From contig JASANE010016129.1 in the NCBI GenBank assembly GCA_030248225.1, forward strand, positions 1 to 64,000: a DNA stretch of 64,000 bases, written 5' to 3'. A program made the translations under genes and the position numbers. Of this stretch, positions 24,904 through 37,141 are shown in pieces. This DNA comes from Trileptium ribeirensis. Lineage: Eukaryota; Nematoda; Enoplea; Enoplida; Thoracostomopsidae. Numbering within the stretch: the stretch's first letter is position 1; every line of letters starts with the position of its first letter. The notes under the pieces are model-generated. The model had not been told where the DNA came from, made no database searches, and worked only from the letters and a program-made list of their open reading frames with translations.

Positions 24904-25904
24904 GTGAGTCGTACCGAACCAATAATTAATTTTTTTCCGAGCAATTCAGTATGACCACAAATGAGTTCCTTGCAAATTTTCGTTGCGTAAACGCAAATCC
25001 CAGCGAAATCTTTAAGACGAATTTCAATAATATTTGTCTTAAATAAATTATGGCCTTTGTGCTTTCCCAACATTCGAATAATTTTTTAATAATCGGCCCC
25101 GAATCCTGAATTTAGGGTCAAAATCGCCGGAGTGCACAACTGTAGCGTCAACAAATTAACATTGCTAATTTTGGGAAAAATAATTTTTCTCTTAAATTGT
25201 ATAAGATTTTCAAATTTGCGATATTGTAAAAATCATCAGTAAAGATTTCTCAAAAAATTTCTCGTATATGATACGCTAATCAAACGTAAATAACACCTCT
25301 GAATGTTAAACATATTCAAATTTCTCAATTTTGGACGTAACAAAAGCCGAAAACCTAGCTAAGCGTATGAGAAAACCGTATGGTCATCCCTACTTATATT
25401 TGATATTCGTTACAGAATTTAAAAACTTCATAAACCACCAATATATCTTGAGAAAGACCACGCGCACAGAAAATAGTATTGTGTTCACAATGTGAAAGAA
25501 AATTGAAAACCAAAAAAAAATTTGAAAATTCTCACGGTATACAAATATCTCTACTAACTCGTAAAGACCATAGATTTAAAGGCAGTAATAAAGAAATAAC
25601 ATCAGATGTTCGAATCAGGGACAAATTTCAGAAATTATTGACGTCAACTGACTTTGGGGCGCTTTTACACTTTCTCCTCACATTTTCATTTATTTAAGCT
25701 TGTGTTTGAGTGATAAGCGTAAGCCTAAGTCTACAAGCGTGCTTACATTGTTCGGCAGGTCTGAAATCACATCCACCCACTACTCCAAAGAACAAATAAT
25801 AAGACATTGCGATAATGAACGTAGTAACGGTTTAGCAGTAGCATAGCTCGGCGCGGATTCACATTTGCTCAAGACTGTTGCTGTTTCAGACATTAATACC
25901 GATC

Positions 25905-26010
25905 TTTTCCATTATGGTCTCCCTAGCCGGCATTTGGCCAAGAAAGGCCGAATTTGTAAATTTTTGCATTTTTTGTGATCTTCGTGACGTCCCGTGATCA
26001 TTCCCCATCA
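25905..26010 (+). repeat. Dispersed repeat C, copy 1 (intron 8)
   Basis: The words GCATTTGGCCAAGAAA, TTTTTTGTGATCTTCGTGAC, CTCCCGTGATCAT-like CGTCCCGTGATCATTCC and CAAAAAATTCAAAAA occur in the same order in a homologous segment at 29495-29640. That copy has GTATTTGGCCAAAAA, TTTTTGTGATCCTCAAGACC, CTCCCGTGATCATCTCG and CAAAAAATTGAATT. It is a dispersed repeat of unknown class. Confidence 0.55.
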
Positions 26011-26114
26011 AAAAATTCAAAAAGTTACATAGTAATAAACAAATGGTTATATGGAACAGTATGTTTGTATAGAGAAAGTGATGAAAAAGTTTGTAATTTC
26101 ACCGAAGAATTTTT

Positions 26115-26210
26115 TATCCGGGGTCACAGTGTCTGTCTATTGACGCCGTGACCCCGTGAGAAATGTGAGCCAAACCCACCCCGTGGCCCCATGACCTCGT
26201 GACCCCGTTC
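26115..26210. repeat. GGGGTCAC/GTGACCCC-rich imperfect inverted repeats
   Basis: CCGGGGTCACAG is followed by several GTGACCCCGTG-type words (about 26146, 26180 and 26198) separated by 15-35 bases. The set can form stem-loops. This is a local GC-rich patch in an AT-rich intron, probably part of an inserted repeat. Confidence 0.45.
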
Positions 26211-27098
26211 CATTGCTGGATAGGACCTGGCATCACTCTAACAAACGTGTCTTGCACTACATAGCGGTCATTCGAAGTGTAGTGCGAGCTTCCCAATGAA
26301 GTTTGAAACGCTGAAGGTATTCTAGTCTTAATAAATTAGGCTGCAGAGTAATGAACAGCAATAAACCGGACCAATGTAACAAAAATAAATCACTGAGAGC
26401 AAGCAATCCGAATTTTGCCGTTAGAGCCAGAGGAACCGTTATAAAACCGCCGCACTTTTAGAAACATTATTTAAGCCACTCTTTCTATCCTGGCCCATGC
26501 CACTGAAAAAATTCAGCAGTCCTTTAGTTTGCTCAATTGTTACGCAGCAGCAAAGGAACAATTAATGGTTGCTATTACCTAGGGTAAACCTAACGATAAT
26601 TATGTGAATTTTACTGATACAGCCTGGTTGGGAAACATTCTGTCGAATATAACAATGTGGATGATTTTGAGTAAAGGCTTGAATTGTACATAACTGTTAC
26701 AAACTTAAAAATGATAATGCTAAAGCACTAATAACGTGTTCTTGTATAGGTATCCGTAGAGATATAACCCCGGCTAAAAGTCGGACCCTCTAAGCAATAT
26801 TTACTCTTTAAGGCCTCGCACCCCATGGCGCTCGCTTAGCACTTTCCCAACTGCAGCAGCAATTCTGACCAAAGTTATCGAATCGTGAGGCAAAGTCGGG
26901 AACAATAGAGAAAATAATTGGTTACCCCTGCCGCACCCAACAACCGAAACCGTTTAACCTACTTTTTAAGTCGACGGACCTAGGCATAGCTGTAACTTTT
27001 TTGTGTTGTATCGAAAACGTACATTTCTAATTTCATTTATTTATGTTTGTATGGACCAAGGGTGTATATTAACAAGGGTTTGATATATATTGTGCCAG

Positions 27099-27237
27099 AC
27101 TTCATTCGATATCATGGGCTTTCAACAAGAAGAAAAAGATAATTTGTATAAAATGGTGGCTGCGGTCATGCACATGGGCGAGATGAAGTTTAAGCAGCGG
27201 CCACGCGAAGATCAAGCTGAATCAGACGGTCTTGAAG
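27099..27237 (+). CDS. Myosin heavy chain exon 9 (residues 338-384)
   Basis: Acceptor TGCCAG. Encodes TSFDIMGFQQEEKDNLYKMV, AAVMHMGEMKFKQRPREDQA and ESDGLE, plus the first base of D384. Donor G|GTAAAT, phase 1. HMGEMKFKQRPREDQAESDG is the diagnostic cardiomyopathy-loop neighbourhood of class II myosins. Intron 9 (27238-28406) contains a tRNA-like SINE copy at 27451-27690. Confidence 0.97.
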
Positions 27238-27450
27238 GTAAATGCCTGATGTTGTGCTGTCTTATTGTATCGATGAGCGTGGAGTAACTCTAGAAGATAT
27301 ATGTAGAATGAACTAAATCTAGTCTAAATATGTGACATGAAGCATTTGGCAACCGTGACGAATCACGAACACACTTTAGTTGGCATACAACTGGTATGAA
27401 GTAGTTTAATTGGTATTGATTCCTTAATCTTTTCATGCTCGAATTAATTT

Positions 27451-27690
27451 ATGTATCGTGCAATGTTTGACAAACTCAAGCAGACGACAGATATCGAATA
27501 TGGGACGAACGATTGTTGGTTGCGTACGCAAACCACTGAGTTATCTTGGAACTGTTGCTCGGATCCTTACAGAACCTAACAACGCGAGCGAATAACAGCG
27601 CACATGCAAACGTACATTATACGACAAACTTAGTAAACACAACGCATCACAATGTGCGTTGGGTCTATTTCGAATTAGTGGGTATGAAGG
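27451..27690 (-). mobile_element. tRNA-like SINE family, copy 1 (intron 9)
   Basis: Related to the pair at 43736-44050: ATGTATCGTGCAATG against ATGTATCGTTGCAATGG, and GCGAGCGAATAACAGCGCAC against GCGAGCGAATAACGGCGCAC. On the minus strand it reads TAACTCAGTGG, close to a tRNA A box (TRGCNNAGTGG), followed some 35 bases later by a degraded B-box-like ATATTCGATATC. I infer a tRNA-derived SINE. Confidence 0.4.
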
Positions 27691-28406
27691 GATTAAACCT
27701 ACGTGCTATGTCAACATTATTTGATAAATGAAAATTGTCAGCAAATCAAAAACATTTCAGCATAAAAAATTGGCCTTGAAGTGTCAGCGTCTCGAACCGT
27801 CACTATATCCATCTTAGTTTTATTTCTAAGGAAATAATAGAAAAAATCAAAACGAATAATCTCCATTTTTAAATTTCATTTTTTTTTGGATTTTGTCAAA
27901 GTAAATTTACATACTAGTTTGGTTTCGTATCAAACATAGCATTACTTTATTGCAACAACCATAAGCCAGGAACGTATTTGCTCGGTCTGACTGATTCTCT
28001 TTCTTAATATTTAACCGTCCGCATATTGATGAATTCGTATTTGCAATTATCTCCTCTTGTTATGATACAGTTCAATTAAGCGAGATTAAGTACAAACTGT
28101 TAAGTAACGCAAACTTATGCAAAATTCAAAATAGCATTTATTTGTTGGTGGAAGCTTAAGTTTACTCTCGAATGGAAACTAGAATCTATAGAATTTGCGT
28201 TTTATAATTTTAGCGAAATAATTAAGATGCGAGCAATACTATCGCAGTCAAAGGTTGTTTTTGGGAATATAGTTTATAAGGTTTGAGATACGAATTGAAT
28301 TTCTAGAACTTAGTGAGAATATTTTTAAAAGTCGGACGCAGGCTTGGTTTTTTTATTTAATTTATCCTCGATCGTGGCAGACATTTTTAATTAAAACAAA
28401 TTTCAG

Positions 28407-28525
28407 ATGCTGCCAATGCTTGTCATAATCTCGAAGTTAACCATGAAGAATTTGTGAAAACCCTCTTGAAGCCGAGAGTTCGGGTAGGCAACGATTGGGT
28501 CAATAAAGGTCAAAATATTGATCAG
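28407..28525 (+). CDS. Myosin heavy chain exon 10 (residues 384-423)
   Basis: Acceptor TTTCAG. Completes D384 and encodes AANACHNLEVNHEEFVKTLL, KPRVRVGNDWVNKGQNIDQ. Donor CAG|GTATAT, phase 0. The KPR(V)xVGN..V.KGQN motif is typical of class II motors. Intron 10 (28526-31457) holds a dispersed repeat (29495-29650), an ORF-bearing but uncharacterised stretch, and two tandem duplications (30037-30660). Confidence 0.97.
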
Positions 28526-29494
28526 GTATATTACTGATTTTCATTGTAGTTACTTTAAATTTGGACTTTCTCGATGGAAATCATCTTAATGCCAGACTCC
28601 AGAGGAAATAAGTTTAATCCAAACTAGTTAGGTTTTAATTGATTCCTCGTAAGCAAGGCTTATCAAAATGAACATTTGAAATCGTCTTTCAACTGTTATT
28701 GGCTGGGGCGATACTCGTGGATTTTGTAATTGCTCTATATTTATGACATGACATGAGCTCTGTTCTTGGTTTCATCTCTGTAATAATTTTCTGAAATCTA
28801 TTTTGTCTTGGAGTCAAAAGCTTTGATTAATTTTTCATTTTTATAATCCTTGAAATACTTTCGAAATGATGATTAGCCATGGATAAAATGGCCATATACA
28901 AAAGGTTCAAAAGGGTTTTGTACACACAGCATCAAGTATGAAGGATAAGTCTTAGTTTGTCAGCAAATGTGTGAAAAAATGTTTAGACTGAAAATGACCA
29001 TAATGTCGATTATATGGTGCAGTATTGTATTTGTTTTCGAACGGGATGCACCCATAAATTTCTTTATAGTCAAATTTCTGTGTTTCAATCCCCGGTGCAA
29101 ATGATGATCACCAGCTAACGAACTTCGAATAGCCCACGAATTCCACAAATGCTGTGGTGCGTCGTAGGCATATCTATGATATAATATGTGATCTCTATGT
29201 TTTGGTTCAAATCGTGAGTTGGTAAAATGTCCTTATATCTTCCAAGAAGCCCTCCATTAGAGATTTTATTTAGCGAATAGGTTTATCTATTTCGGACAAA
29301 ATGATTGCACAGACATATATAATAGTAGTCCGCGGACCAAATATCTAAACTGGGATTCGTCAGCTTTCACGAGGAGTATTGGTACCTACGCCAACGCAGG
29401 CGAATCACCTATTATGAACACATGAAATCTATTCGTAGACATGCCCGATTTATTCGGGGAATAGATATATCCATTTGGATTTTTTGGGTTCTTT

Positions 29495-29650
29495 TACATT
29501 ATCCCCCCAGCCCGTATTTGGCCAAAAATGATCAGATTCTGGAAATTTTGTTATTTTTGTGATCCTCAAGACCTCCCGTGATCATCTCGACCAAAAAATT
29601 GAATTTTTAAAATTTTCGATTTTTTCGGGTTCCCAGGGGTCCCCCCTCGG
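29495..29650 (+). repeat. Dispersed repeat C, copy 2 (intron 10)
   Basis: Homologous to 25905-26010 (same words in the same order), extended by a GC-rich hairpin: GGGTCCCCCCTCGGGACCCC-like sequence near 29636-29657 folds back on itself. A 153-codon ORF (29559-30020) starts inside it, but its residues show no recognisable domain and I do not call it a gene. Confidence 0.5.
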
Positions 29651-30036
29651 GACCCCCAGAATTTTAATTTTTTTTCTTAAAATTAGATTGTTACCCACCA
29701 TTGCGCCAATACAATTGTTCAACAAAATCATAGTGGACTACCGATGCTTTGACTGTGCTTACGGCTTTTGCGAACTGCATGCACAATTTACTTGGGTTAC
29801 AACACATTGCCAAATCTATAAACAAAATCGAAACTGGAATACTTTTCAAACTCAATTGCCAGCTACCGCACACAAATCGAAAATGTGCCACCTCAAAGTT
29901 CTCTCTTTTGTCTCTCACCTGCCCTTAATAAAGAAGAATTTTACCGCTGTTTATCTAGCAAAAATATTATTGCCAAGTTCACATAACAAACGCTACAACG
30001 TTTCAGTTTCAACATCTTAAAAGCCTTAATATTTCA

Positions 30037-30492
30037 ATGAACAAAAATTCATATTCACATTCACAGTTGTACTTGCTTGGAGGTTGGTATAATTGATGAT
30101 TGAAAATATCCTGCTCCAAACAAAACTACAGAATTATTTGGGAGTCCGTGATAAGATGCTAGTTTATCCAATTCTAGTGCTGCGATATCTGGTCCTGTCA
30201 TTATACCTGATATGACATACATATGTTATGAAGAAAAGGTAAAATCAATATCGAAAATTTTCTAAGTGTGACTAGCTAAATTGATCACAATATGAACAAA
30301 AATTCATATTCACATTCACAGTTGTACATGCATGGAGGCAGGTATAATTGTTGCTTGAAAATATTCTGCTCCAAACAAAGCTACATAATTATTTGCATGT
30401 CCGTGATAAGATGCTAGTTTATACAATTCTAGTGTTGCGATATCTGGTCCTGTCATTATACCTGATATGACATACAAATCTTATGAAGATAG
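30037..30492 (+). repeat. Tandem duplication, ~255-bp spacing (intron 10)
   Basis: ATGAACAAAAATTCATATTC starts at 30037 and again at 30292. Both units continue through CACAGTTGTAC, GAAAATAT.CTGCTCCAAAC, TCCGTGATAAGATGCTAGTT and GATATCTGGTCCTGTCATTA. Divergence is about 10%. About 50 bp after the first unit are not repeated. Confidence 0.92.
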
Positions 30493-30500
30493 GTAAAATC

Positions 30501-30660
30501 ATATTCTTAACATTCTGTCCTGGATATATTTAATTGTATGTGTTGTCTATCACAGATTGGTTTGTATGTACTTCGACTATAATACAGTTCGTGCAAATAT
30601 TCTTAATATTCTGTCCTGGATATATTTAAGTGTATGTGTTGTCTAGCACAGATTGGTTTG
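30501..30660 (+). repeat. Tandem duplication, 98-bp spacing (intron 10)
   Basis: The ~60-bp block ATTCTGTCCTGGATATATTTAA followed by TGTATGTGTTGTCTA and CACAGATTGGTTT occurs at about 30501-30562 and 30599-30660. It directly follows the preceding duplication and was probably generated by the same process. Confidence 0.85.
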
Positions 30661-31457
30661 GCAGCATGGTAAAGTGCACATGAAACATTAAAGTCATACA
30701 CACTTATTCACTCGATATGTTTTACGTACTACCCAAGATGAGTATGGGATTTATTTGCTGCTCTACAGAAGCTATTTTTCACGTTAATAGTCTACAGTTC
30801 AAAGCATTTGGATTGCATTACAGCAGTAAATGAGTTGATTTTGCGCCGAAATGCAACTATCAAAGGACTGTGTACGATTTACAGCAAGTAACATATTCGC
30901 TACTAAGCTTGAGCAAATCAGATCGGCCCCCCGTTCCATGTCATATACAACCTTTTATATTGGTTAAATTAGAAAAAATGCTTGTGGATAAAAATGTGCT
31001 GGTGGTGTCAATGCAAGTATGCTACATACCATGCCATCATAAACGATTCTGAGTTTTACACGAAATTAATGCTTTTTTATAAAATGTTATGTAAATATAT
31101 ATTTCCGTTGTGATTTTGAAATAACAGAGTACTATAATACAAAAATGGGCATAACATTAAAATAACTTAAAATAACTAAAAATTATATATTAAATTGGGA
31201 GAAGAGGAGTGTCTTTATGGCGTGTAATGGTTAGGTAGTTCAAACAAATATAGGTTCCTATTAAGCAACTTCGACTAATCCATAATATTATACTGTACTA
31301 TTTCATATTTAGCAGTGACCAGATCCCTGAAAGCTGAGCGGAGGGCGTCCACCTGTTCCGCTCACGTTGGACCTTTAGTTAGTCTTTTGCTCATAGGGTT
31401 AAGCCTTTCACGTCAACTTGTGCATACCAATGTTATTCCTATCGCTGTTTATTTCAG

Positions 31458-31610
31458 GTTAACTGGGGTGTTGGTGCGCTGGCAAAAGCAGTCTATGCCC
31501 GTATGTTTCATTGGTTGATCAAGCGATGCAACAAAACGCTGGATGCAAAGAATCTCGAACGCAGCTATTTTATCGGTGTCCTGGATATTGCTGGCTTTGA
31601 AATTTTTGAT
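31458..31610 (+). CDS. Myosin heavy chain exon 11, switch II (residues 424-474)
   Basis: Acceptor TTTCAG. Encodes [40 protein letters not shown] and [11 protein letters not shown]. Switch II DIAGFE is at residues 466-471 and coordinates the gamma-phosphate with switch I. Donor GAT|GTAAAT, phase 0. Intron 11 (31611-36067, 4,457 bp) is the longest complete intron and contains the foldback-like element. Confidence 0.98.
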
Positions 31611-33559
31611 GTAAATGAGTTTTTTGATGATTTTAGCTATTAGAAAAGAAGATCATGTATTTTCTTGGAACGTATAACAACATTAAAGGATTTGAAGCAG
31701 AAAGGCATAGAGTTTCCATGATTCTAGTGTTCGGGCAGTATAATACCTAAAGTGTCGATTGGCTGGAGTGAATAACCTCATGAATTACCAACTGCTTCAC
31801 GTTCACGGTTTAACAGTTAACACGTCTACTGCCACGCTGAAGGCCCTACGCTCGATTTCCAATGTATTCGTGCTTTAGCAAGCGTGATATAACAAGCGAT
31901 GAATATAACTTATATTTGGTGAACCCGACATGATACCCGCGCAGATCAGTCTATGTGAACAGTTAAAAGCCCAAATGTGACGAATCTGGAGCTGGGTTGC
32001 GTGATAGCCACGCAATATGATTATGACCGTCAGCGAAACGTCAATTTGCTAGCTAGAATAACATCATAAATAACTAATGGTTTCAAGCACTGAACGGCGT
32101 AGCGGTGTATGCAAGTCTGTCGCGGAAGCTCTTCGATTACTCGTGGGTCCATACTCTATCTTGAAATAGATTTAACCAATAGTAACTATTGTTTTTAATT
32201 ACTACAATGATTATTATGACGATTATGATTTTTATTTCCAATTATTGCATTTCACCTTGAAGTGAACTTTGAAATATGTTTTACTTGGCACTTTTGTGGA
32301 AACAGATATTCTTAGCAAATTTGTTACGTGACTATCGCCAATTTACAGCACTATCGGTTGCTATTAATAACGTTGAGATAGAGAAATGTTGAGAGAAAGA
32401 AGAGTATTATCCGACGGATAATTTGGAAGAAAAAAGTCGGTATTTTTCAGTTCATAGTCTAGTGTGAAAATCATTAATTTTAGCTATGCTCGAGTCCGCT
32501 CGTTGAGACAGCTCAGAAAATGTTCAGTAATTTTTTAAAATTTAAAATATTTTTTTGCGATTTTGTGGCACTAGTAATGGTTACAATAACTTTAAATCAT
32601 TTTCTTGAACGTCGTAGCGTTTTGCTGATCTAAGAATTTATTTACTGGTTTGTGCTCCGGTAATGACTAATTTAGGGGAATGTTATCAAAATTTCGTTTT
32701 AGAAGACTGCGATGAGATTTTGGTGGTCTGACAGATCTCTTTTGCTAGTTAGATTTTCTGAAAAGTTTGGTGTTAGTACTGGCCGTTAAAAAACATTCAA
32801 TAAATTGATTTTGGAGCCCATCAGCAGTTACGGTCACTAAATTAATCACGGGTTATATTGGAATCTACGGTTACAGATAGTTCAGTTTAAAAGTGAAGGA
32901 GGGTGATAAAATTTGTCCTACAAAAATTGACAATTACTGGCTGTGACTGCAGCTGCTAAAATACTGTGTGCGTGCAAATTACTCGAGCTCATAAGTTTTT
33001 AAATTACTGGGTAATTACTGTGTATTACGACCAGTACCCAGTAAATAACTGGATGCATCAAATTTAGCAGCACCCACAATTTTTTCAAATTTGTGGGTTC
33101 CGTATAACACCCATAAAATTTATGGGAAATTTTTTATCCTCCCCTTCAGTTTTGAGGATAATGATCTAGTAGATGTACCATAACTAGGCATTAAAGGGGA
33201 AAATAGGACTAGAATTTTCGGTAAAATGAAACCTTAAAATTATATATATGGGTTAAAAGCTAGATATATAAAGTAGTTAAGTTGACATGTGGCATTATAT
33301 ATACCTTTGTTTGTTCTCTTTTCTTCATTCGCTGCGCATTGGTGTTACAAAATTGGTCATATTATGAGCCTATCTGGTATTAACTTCTGATATTTAGGGT
33401 TTTGTGTTTATTCAGCTCTATTTTCTCATTATATGTAGCCACGATAGTTTTATTATTTCTAAGTAAATCGTCAGGCAAAAACCTTTGACTTTGTGAATAT
33501 AGCTGCCCTATTTACATTACCAATTTAGCAGTTATCTCCATGGTTGGTGTTCTTTAAAT

Positions 33560-35990
33560 TACAGTCGGGATATTTTTATCCGCGAGTAATTTTTATCCTG
33601 TCCTTACTCTTACCCTCAGGTTTCGCATTTTTAAATTGAAGTAGCGATAAGAGTGAAAAATTACCCGAGACTATTTTTACTCAACAGTAAAATATTTATT
33701 CTCCAATAGGCTTGTTTTACCCGCGACCAATTTTTTACATGCGAGTAATATTTGTTACCAGTGGGTAATTCTGCCCTACCTGCGGGTAATTATTTTTATC
33801 TGCGGGAATTTTGCCTTATGTACCTGCAGGTAATTTTTTACCTGCGAGTAATTTCGTACTACCTGCAGGTAGCTTTGCCTGGTGGTAATACGCTATCTGG
33901 TCACCAAAAGAATAGCTAACTTTTGGTACATATGGTAATTTTGGGTCTCCGAACACGATTATAACAGCTAATTGCATGCTAGACCTACAGATAACCAAGC
34001 ATAACACCTAGCATTATATAAACAATTATTGTAAGAATTTAATTTCAATCGCCATATGGTGTCATGGCTAAAGAGTCTTTTCACGTGCGCAGCCCACCTT
34101 GTATTCTCTCTCAGGACCTTTTTAGTTTTTCCTTGTTTCGGAAGTACGTTTTCAAACATTTCGTTTTGAGCTTTTCAGTACAATTACAATGCTTGTACAC
34201 CTGTATTTTCACAGTTCGTGAAATTTGTTACTAGAACAAACTCATAATCGGAAGCCCCGTCACCAGCGGCGGGTGCACCCCTCCCCCGCAACAAATTCTA
34301 ATGGGAGGCGAATAGCGCTGCCTTCTTCCTCCAAATATTCTTGAAAATATTTTAGAAAGTCGACTTGAAAAAAATTTTCCATCCGCCCCAGCCTTCCTTA
34401 GCGGATAATTGCGGTGCTACTGCTGACATCTACATTATATTTGAGTTATCGATGTATATCCTTTAGAAATATCTTTGCTATCTTCTCTCCTCTTTCTTTT
34501 CTTTTCATTGCAGTATTTCCAATGAAACATTTGTGTTAAAATTTTTGTCGTCACAAATGGCAGTCACTGAGCATTGAAAAATGGGCATCCCGAGACCGAG
34601 TCAACAAAACTTCTCTTTAAGGTACCCTGTTTAAATCGCCTCTACAAAACTTCGAAATGGGGACTATGTCCTCTATATGGACCCCTTGAACGTTATTAAG
34701 ATATCGTAACCCTCTCATGACATCGGAACAATGGCAAGACAAAGTCCTGTGCGCGTTCCTGCCTGCTATTACGTGATATTAGAAGGCTTCATCAACAGTT
34801 ATTTTTGAACTTTTTAAAATTGGATCCTGTATGGTCGTTTAGTGCCAAATTTAGTTCAAAATTTCATTCAATTCATATTATAAAATAACCACGAGTTGAG
34901 TTGTCAACAACAATTATATCTGCCGTAGTTAGAGGAAACTTACTGCAAACTATTTAATCATGTAAGATACCTACAGTGTTCATATGATTGAGACAGATCT
35001 TCCAAAAATACCTAATAAAAATGTTAAAACTATCTTTTTAACCAAAAATCAAACCAAATGTCGATAATCGTGCATACATTGACAATTGTAGGACTCATGT
35101 TGCAGAATTATTTCACCAATTTATATATATTGGACTTAAAGGTTTTCGGTTATAAACAGAGTCGCAAAGATCTTAAGTTTTTTACATGATATGCAACAAA
35201 ATAATAGGCAAATAGCACTTTTAAACAAACGTAGAACTTCTTATGGCTGATTTACCAATGGCGTACACAGGATTTTGATTGCAGGTGGTCATAACGGGGG
35301 CCCACGATATAACTTGCTACATGTTCGTTGAGTCACTCCCACCTTGATTAATTGTTCCCGAAAATTGTCGAGGAGGAGGGTACGGCCTCATGCTCCCCTC
35401 GGAATACGGGTATGTTTTACTGTATAGCTCCTTGTTACTAATGTCTGATTCTTAAACCTGAAAATCGCACTGTCCCAATATTGTCATGTTTAACAATATA
35501 AGGTCACAAATAAGAATTCCATAGAAAACATGCGATAATTTTCGAAAGCGGGCTTTAAAAAATATATATAAACAGCGTAATCGGTAATAGTACTTTAAGC
35601 CACCCCGTTAAATAGCAAGGTAGGATAAATACCTACTGGTATTCTAATAATAAGATAAAAATATAACCCTTCTCATATTTTAGAATACTACAAATAGTAC
35701 TTCTACCTGCAAGTAAAAAATTCCTACCCGCAGGAAACTAAATTACTCGCAGTTAAATAAAAATTACCCACAGGTAAAAATTGTCTGCAGGTAGGACAAA
35801 ATTACCCGCAGGTAATTTTAAATTACTCGCAGGTTATTTGCAATTGCTTTTAGGCAAAATAGCCTACCTGTGGTTAGCGTATCTCGTTTTAGAATACGAT
35901 AAACTGTGGGTAGGGATATTTGCCAGTAAGAGTAGGATAAATTTACTTGCAAGTAGGATAAAATTACAAGCGGGTAGGGTTATCCTCATT
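33560..35990. mobile_element. Foldback-like element with repetitive inverted arms (intron 11)
   Basis: The left arm (about 33560-33900) is a degenerate array of ACCTGCGGGTAATTTT-type words. The right arm (about 35690-35990) is an array of the complement, AAAATTACCCGCAGGTAA. The core of each word is itself palindromic (TACCTGCAGGTA). The outer ends also match in inverted sense: TTATCCGCGAGTAATTTTTA at about 33578 against TAGGATAAAATTACAAGCGG at about 35954. The arms enclose ~1.8 kb with no convincing ORF. Foldback transposons with long, internally repetitive arms are the known class this resembles. The right arm ends ~75 bp upstream of exon 12. Confidence 0.55.
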
Positions 35991-36067
35991 TAAGAATGTG
36001 CGTAGAATGGGCGCAGATAGAAACCTGGCATTTACTGGTTGATACGGTTGGATATTTTTTCTTTTAG

Positions 36068-36238
36068 TTTAACAGTTTCGAACAATTGTGGATTAATTTT
36101 GTCAACGAAAAGTTGCAACAATTTTTCAATCACCACATGTTCGTGTTGGAACAAGAAGAGTATACTCGCGAGGGAATTCCGTGGACATTCATTGATTTCG
36201 GTCTCGATTTGCAATCATGTATTGAGTTAATCGAAAAG
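36068..36238 (+). CDS. Myosin heavy chain exon 12, relay helix (residues 475-531)
   Basis: Acceptor CTTTTAG. Encodes [40 protein letters not shown] and [17 protein letters not shown]: the relay helix and loop that carry nucleotide-state changes to the converter. Donor AAG|GTTAGT, phase 0. The acceptor lies just after the foldback arm. Intron 12 (36239-37141) has a cluster of CGGCTTG words near 36560-36645 and nothing else. Confidence 0.98.
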
Positions 36239-37141
36239 GTTAGTAATGTGAATTGGTTTCTTTTATAATTGGTTAGCTTATCATCTAATTTGTTGTAGTT
36301 TCTTTTCTCCTAAACATGTATTTTTTTATTAGCCTGTATTGAACTCATCTTTAAAGATTTTGCCTTTACGAAACTTCTTCAGAATAATTGCTCGCTCTGC
36401 TACCATGGGAAATTTTACTCAGCTGTACGGACATTGCTACCAATCACGATCCATTTTACCTTGTTTTTTATTCCTAGCATCCAATGTAGCTGTGTGTTTT
36501 ATAGCCAACCTAACTGGTGTCTTTTTGTTAACAATACAAGAAAGGAGAAAGAGCCGGATTGTTAAGCTTGGATCGGCTTGGCTCTTTATCAGCCATGTAT
36601 TCCATGGTATGGTACGGCTTTTTCCGGCTTGCATCGGCTTGACTGTGGCGACCTCAAGTAAGCCTGAGTTTGGCTCCTAAAGGCCGCTAAAGGAAACAAA
36701 CCTTAAATTTTATGTGACTTTAATAGCCATTAATAGTATTGCTTGCGCCTGACGTTGTATACTAGCCACTTTAAATAATTATGTCTTTAGTTTTCGAATT
36801 TAGCTTTATAATTGCTGAGACAATTTTTTTCATTTACGCTAGGCTTGGCTTTTACAGTCACGAAAGTAGGTTGGACTCAGCTCGGCTTCGGAGAACAACG
36901 TAGAGCTTAAATTTTGTCGTCGATAGAATAATCCAGTATCCTAGTATCAAAGCGTGAATATAGGTTAAACTTAAACGTTAAAAAATTATTTTATTATTTG
37001 GTATTTTTAAGCAACCATGAACTACACGGTACTTGGATACAAATGGTTAGTTATCTGAATAACTAGCTCAACGTCTGCATAACTAAAACGACATCCTGAT
37101 ATGTTTATAAACAAATACTTAAAATCATTTTTTCGTTTTAG

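Noticed and set aside
29559..30020. 153-codon ORF in intron 10
   Set aside because: It begins in dispersed repeat C and ends at the tandem duplication. There is no recognisable motif, and no splice or start context favours it.
31315..31518. 67-codon + strand ORF starting MTRSLKAERR
   Set aside because: It overlaps exon 11 of the myosin in a different frame; the myosin frame is clearly the real one.
33816..34007. Repeated LPAG/KLLAG peptide in minus-strand ORF, and the similar one at 35781-35993 on +
   Set aside because: It is a translation of the ACCTGCGGGTAATTTT repeat words in the foldback arms, not a protein.
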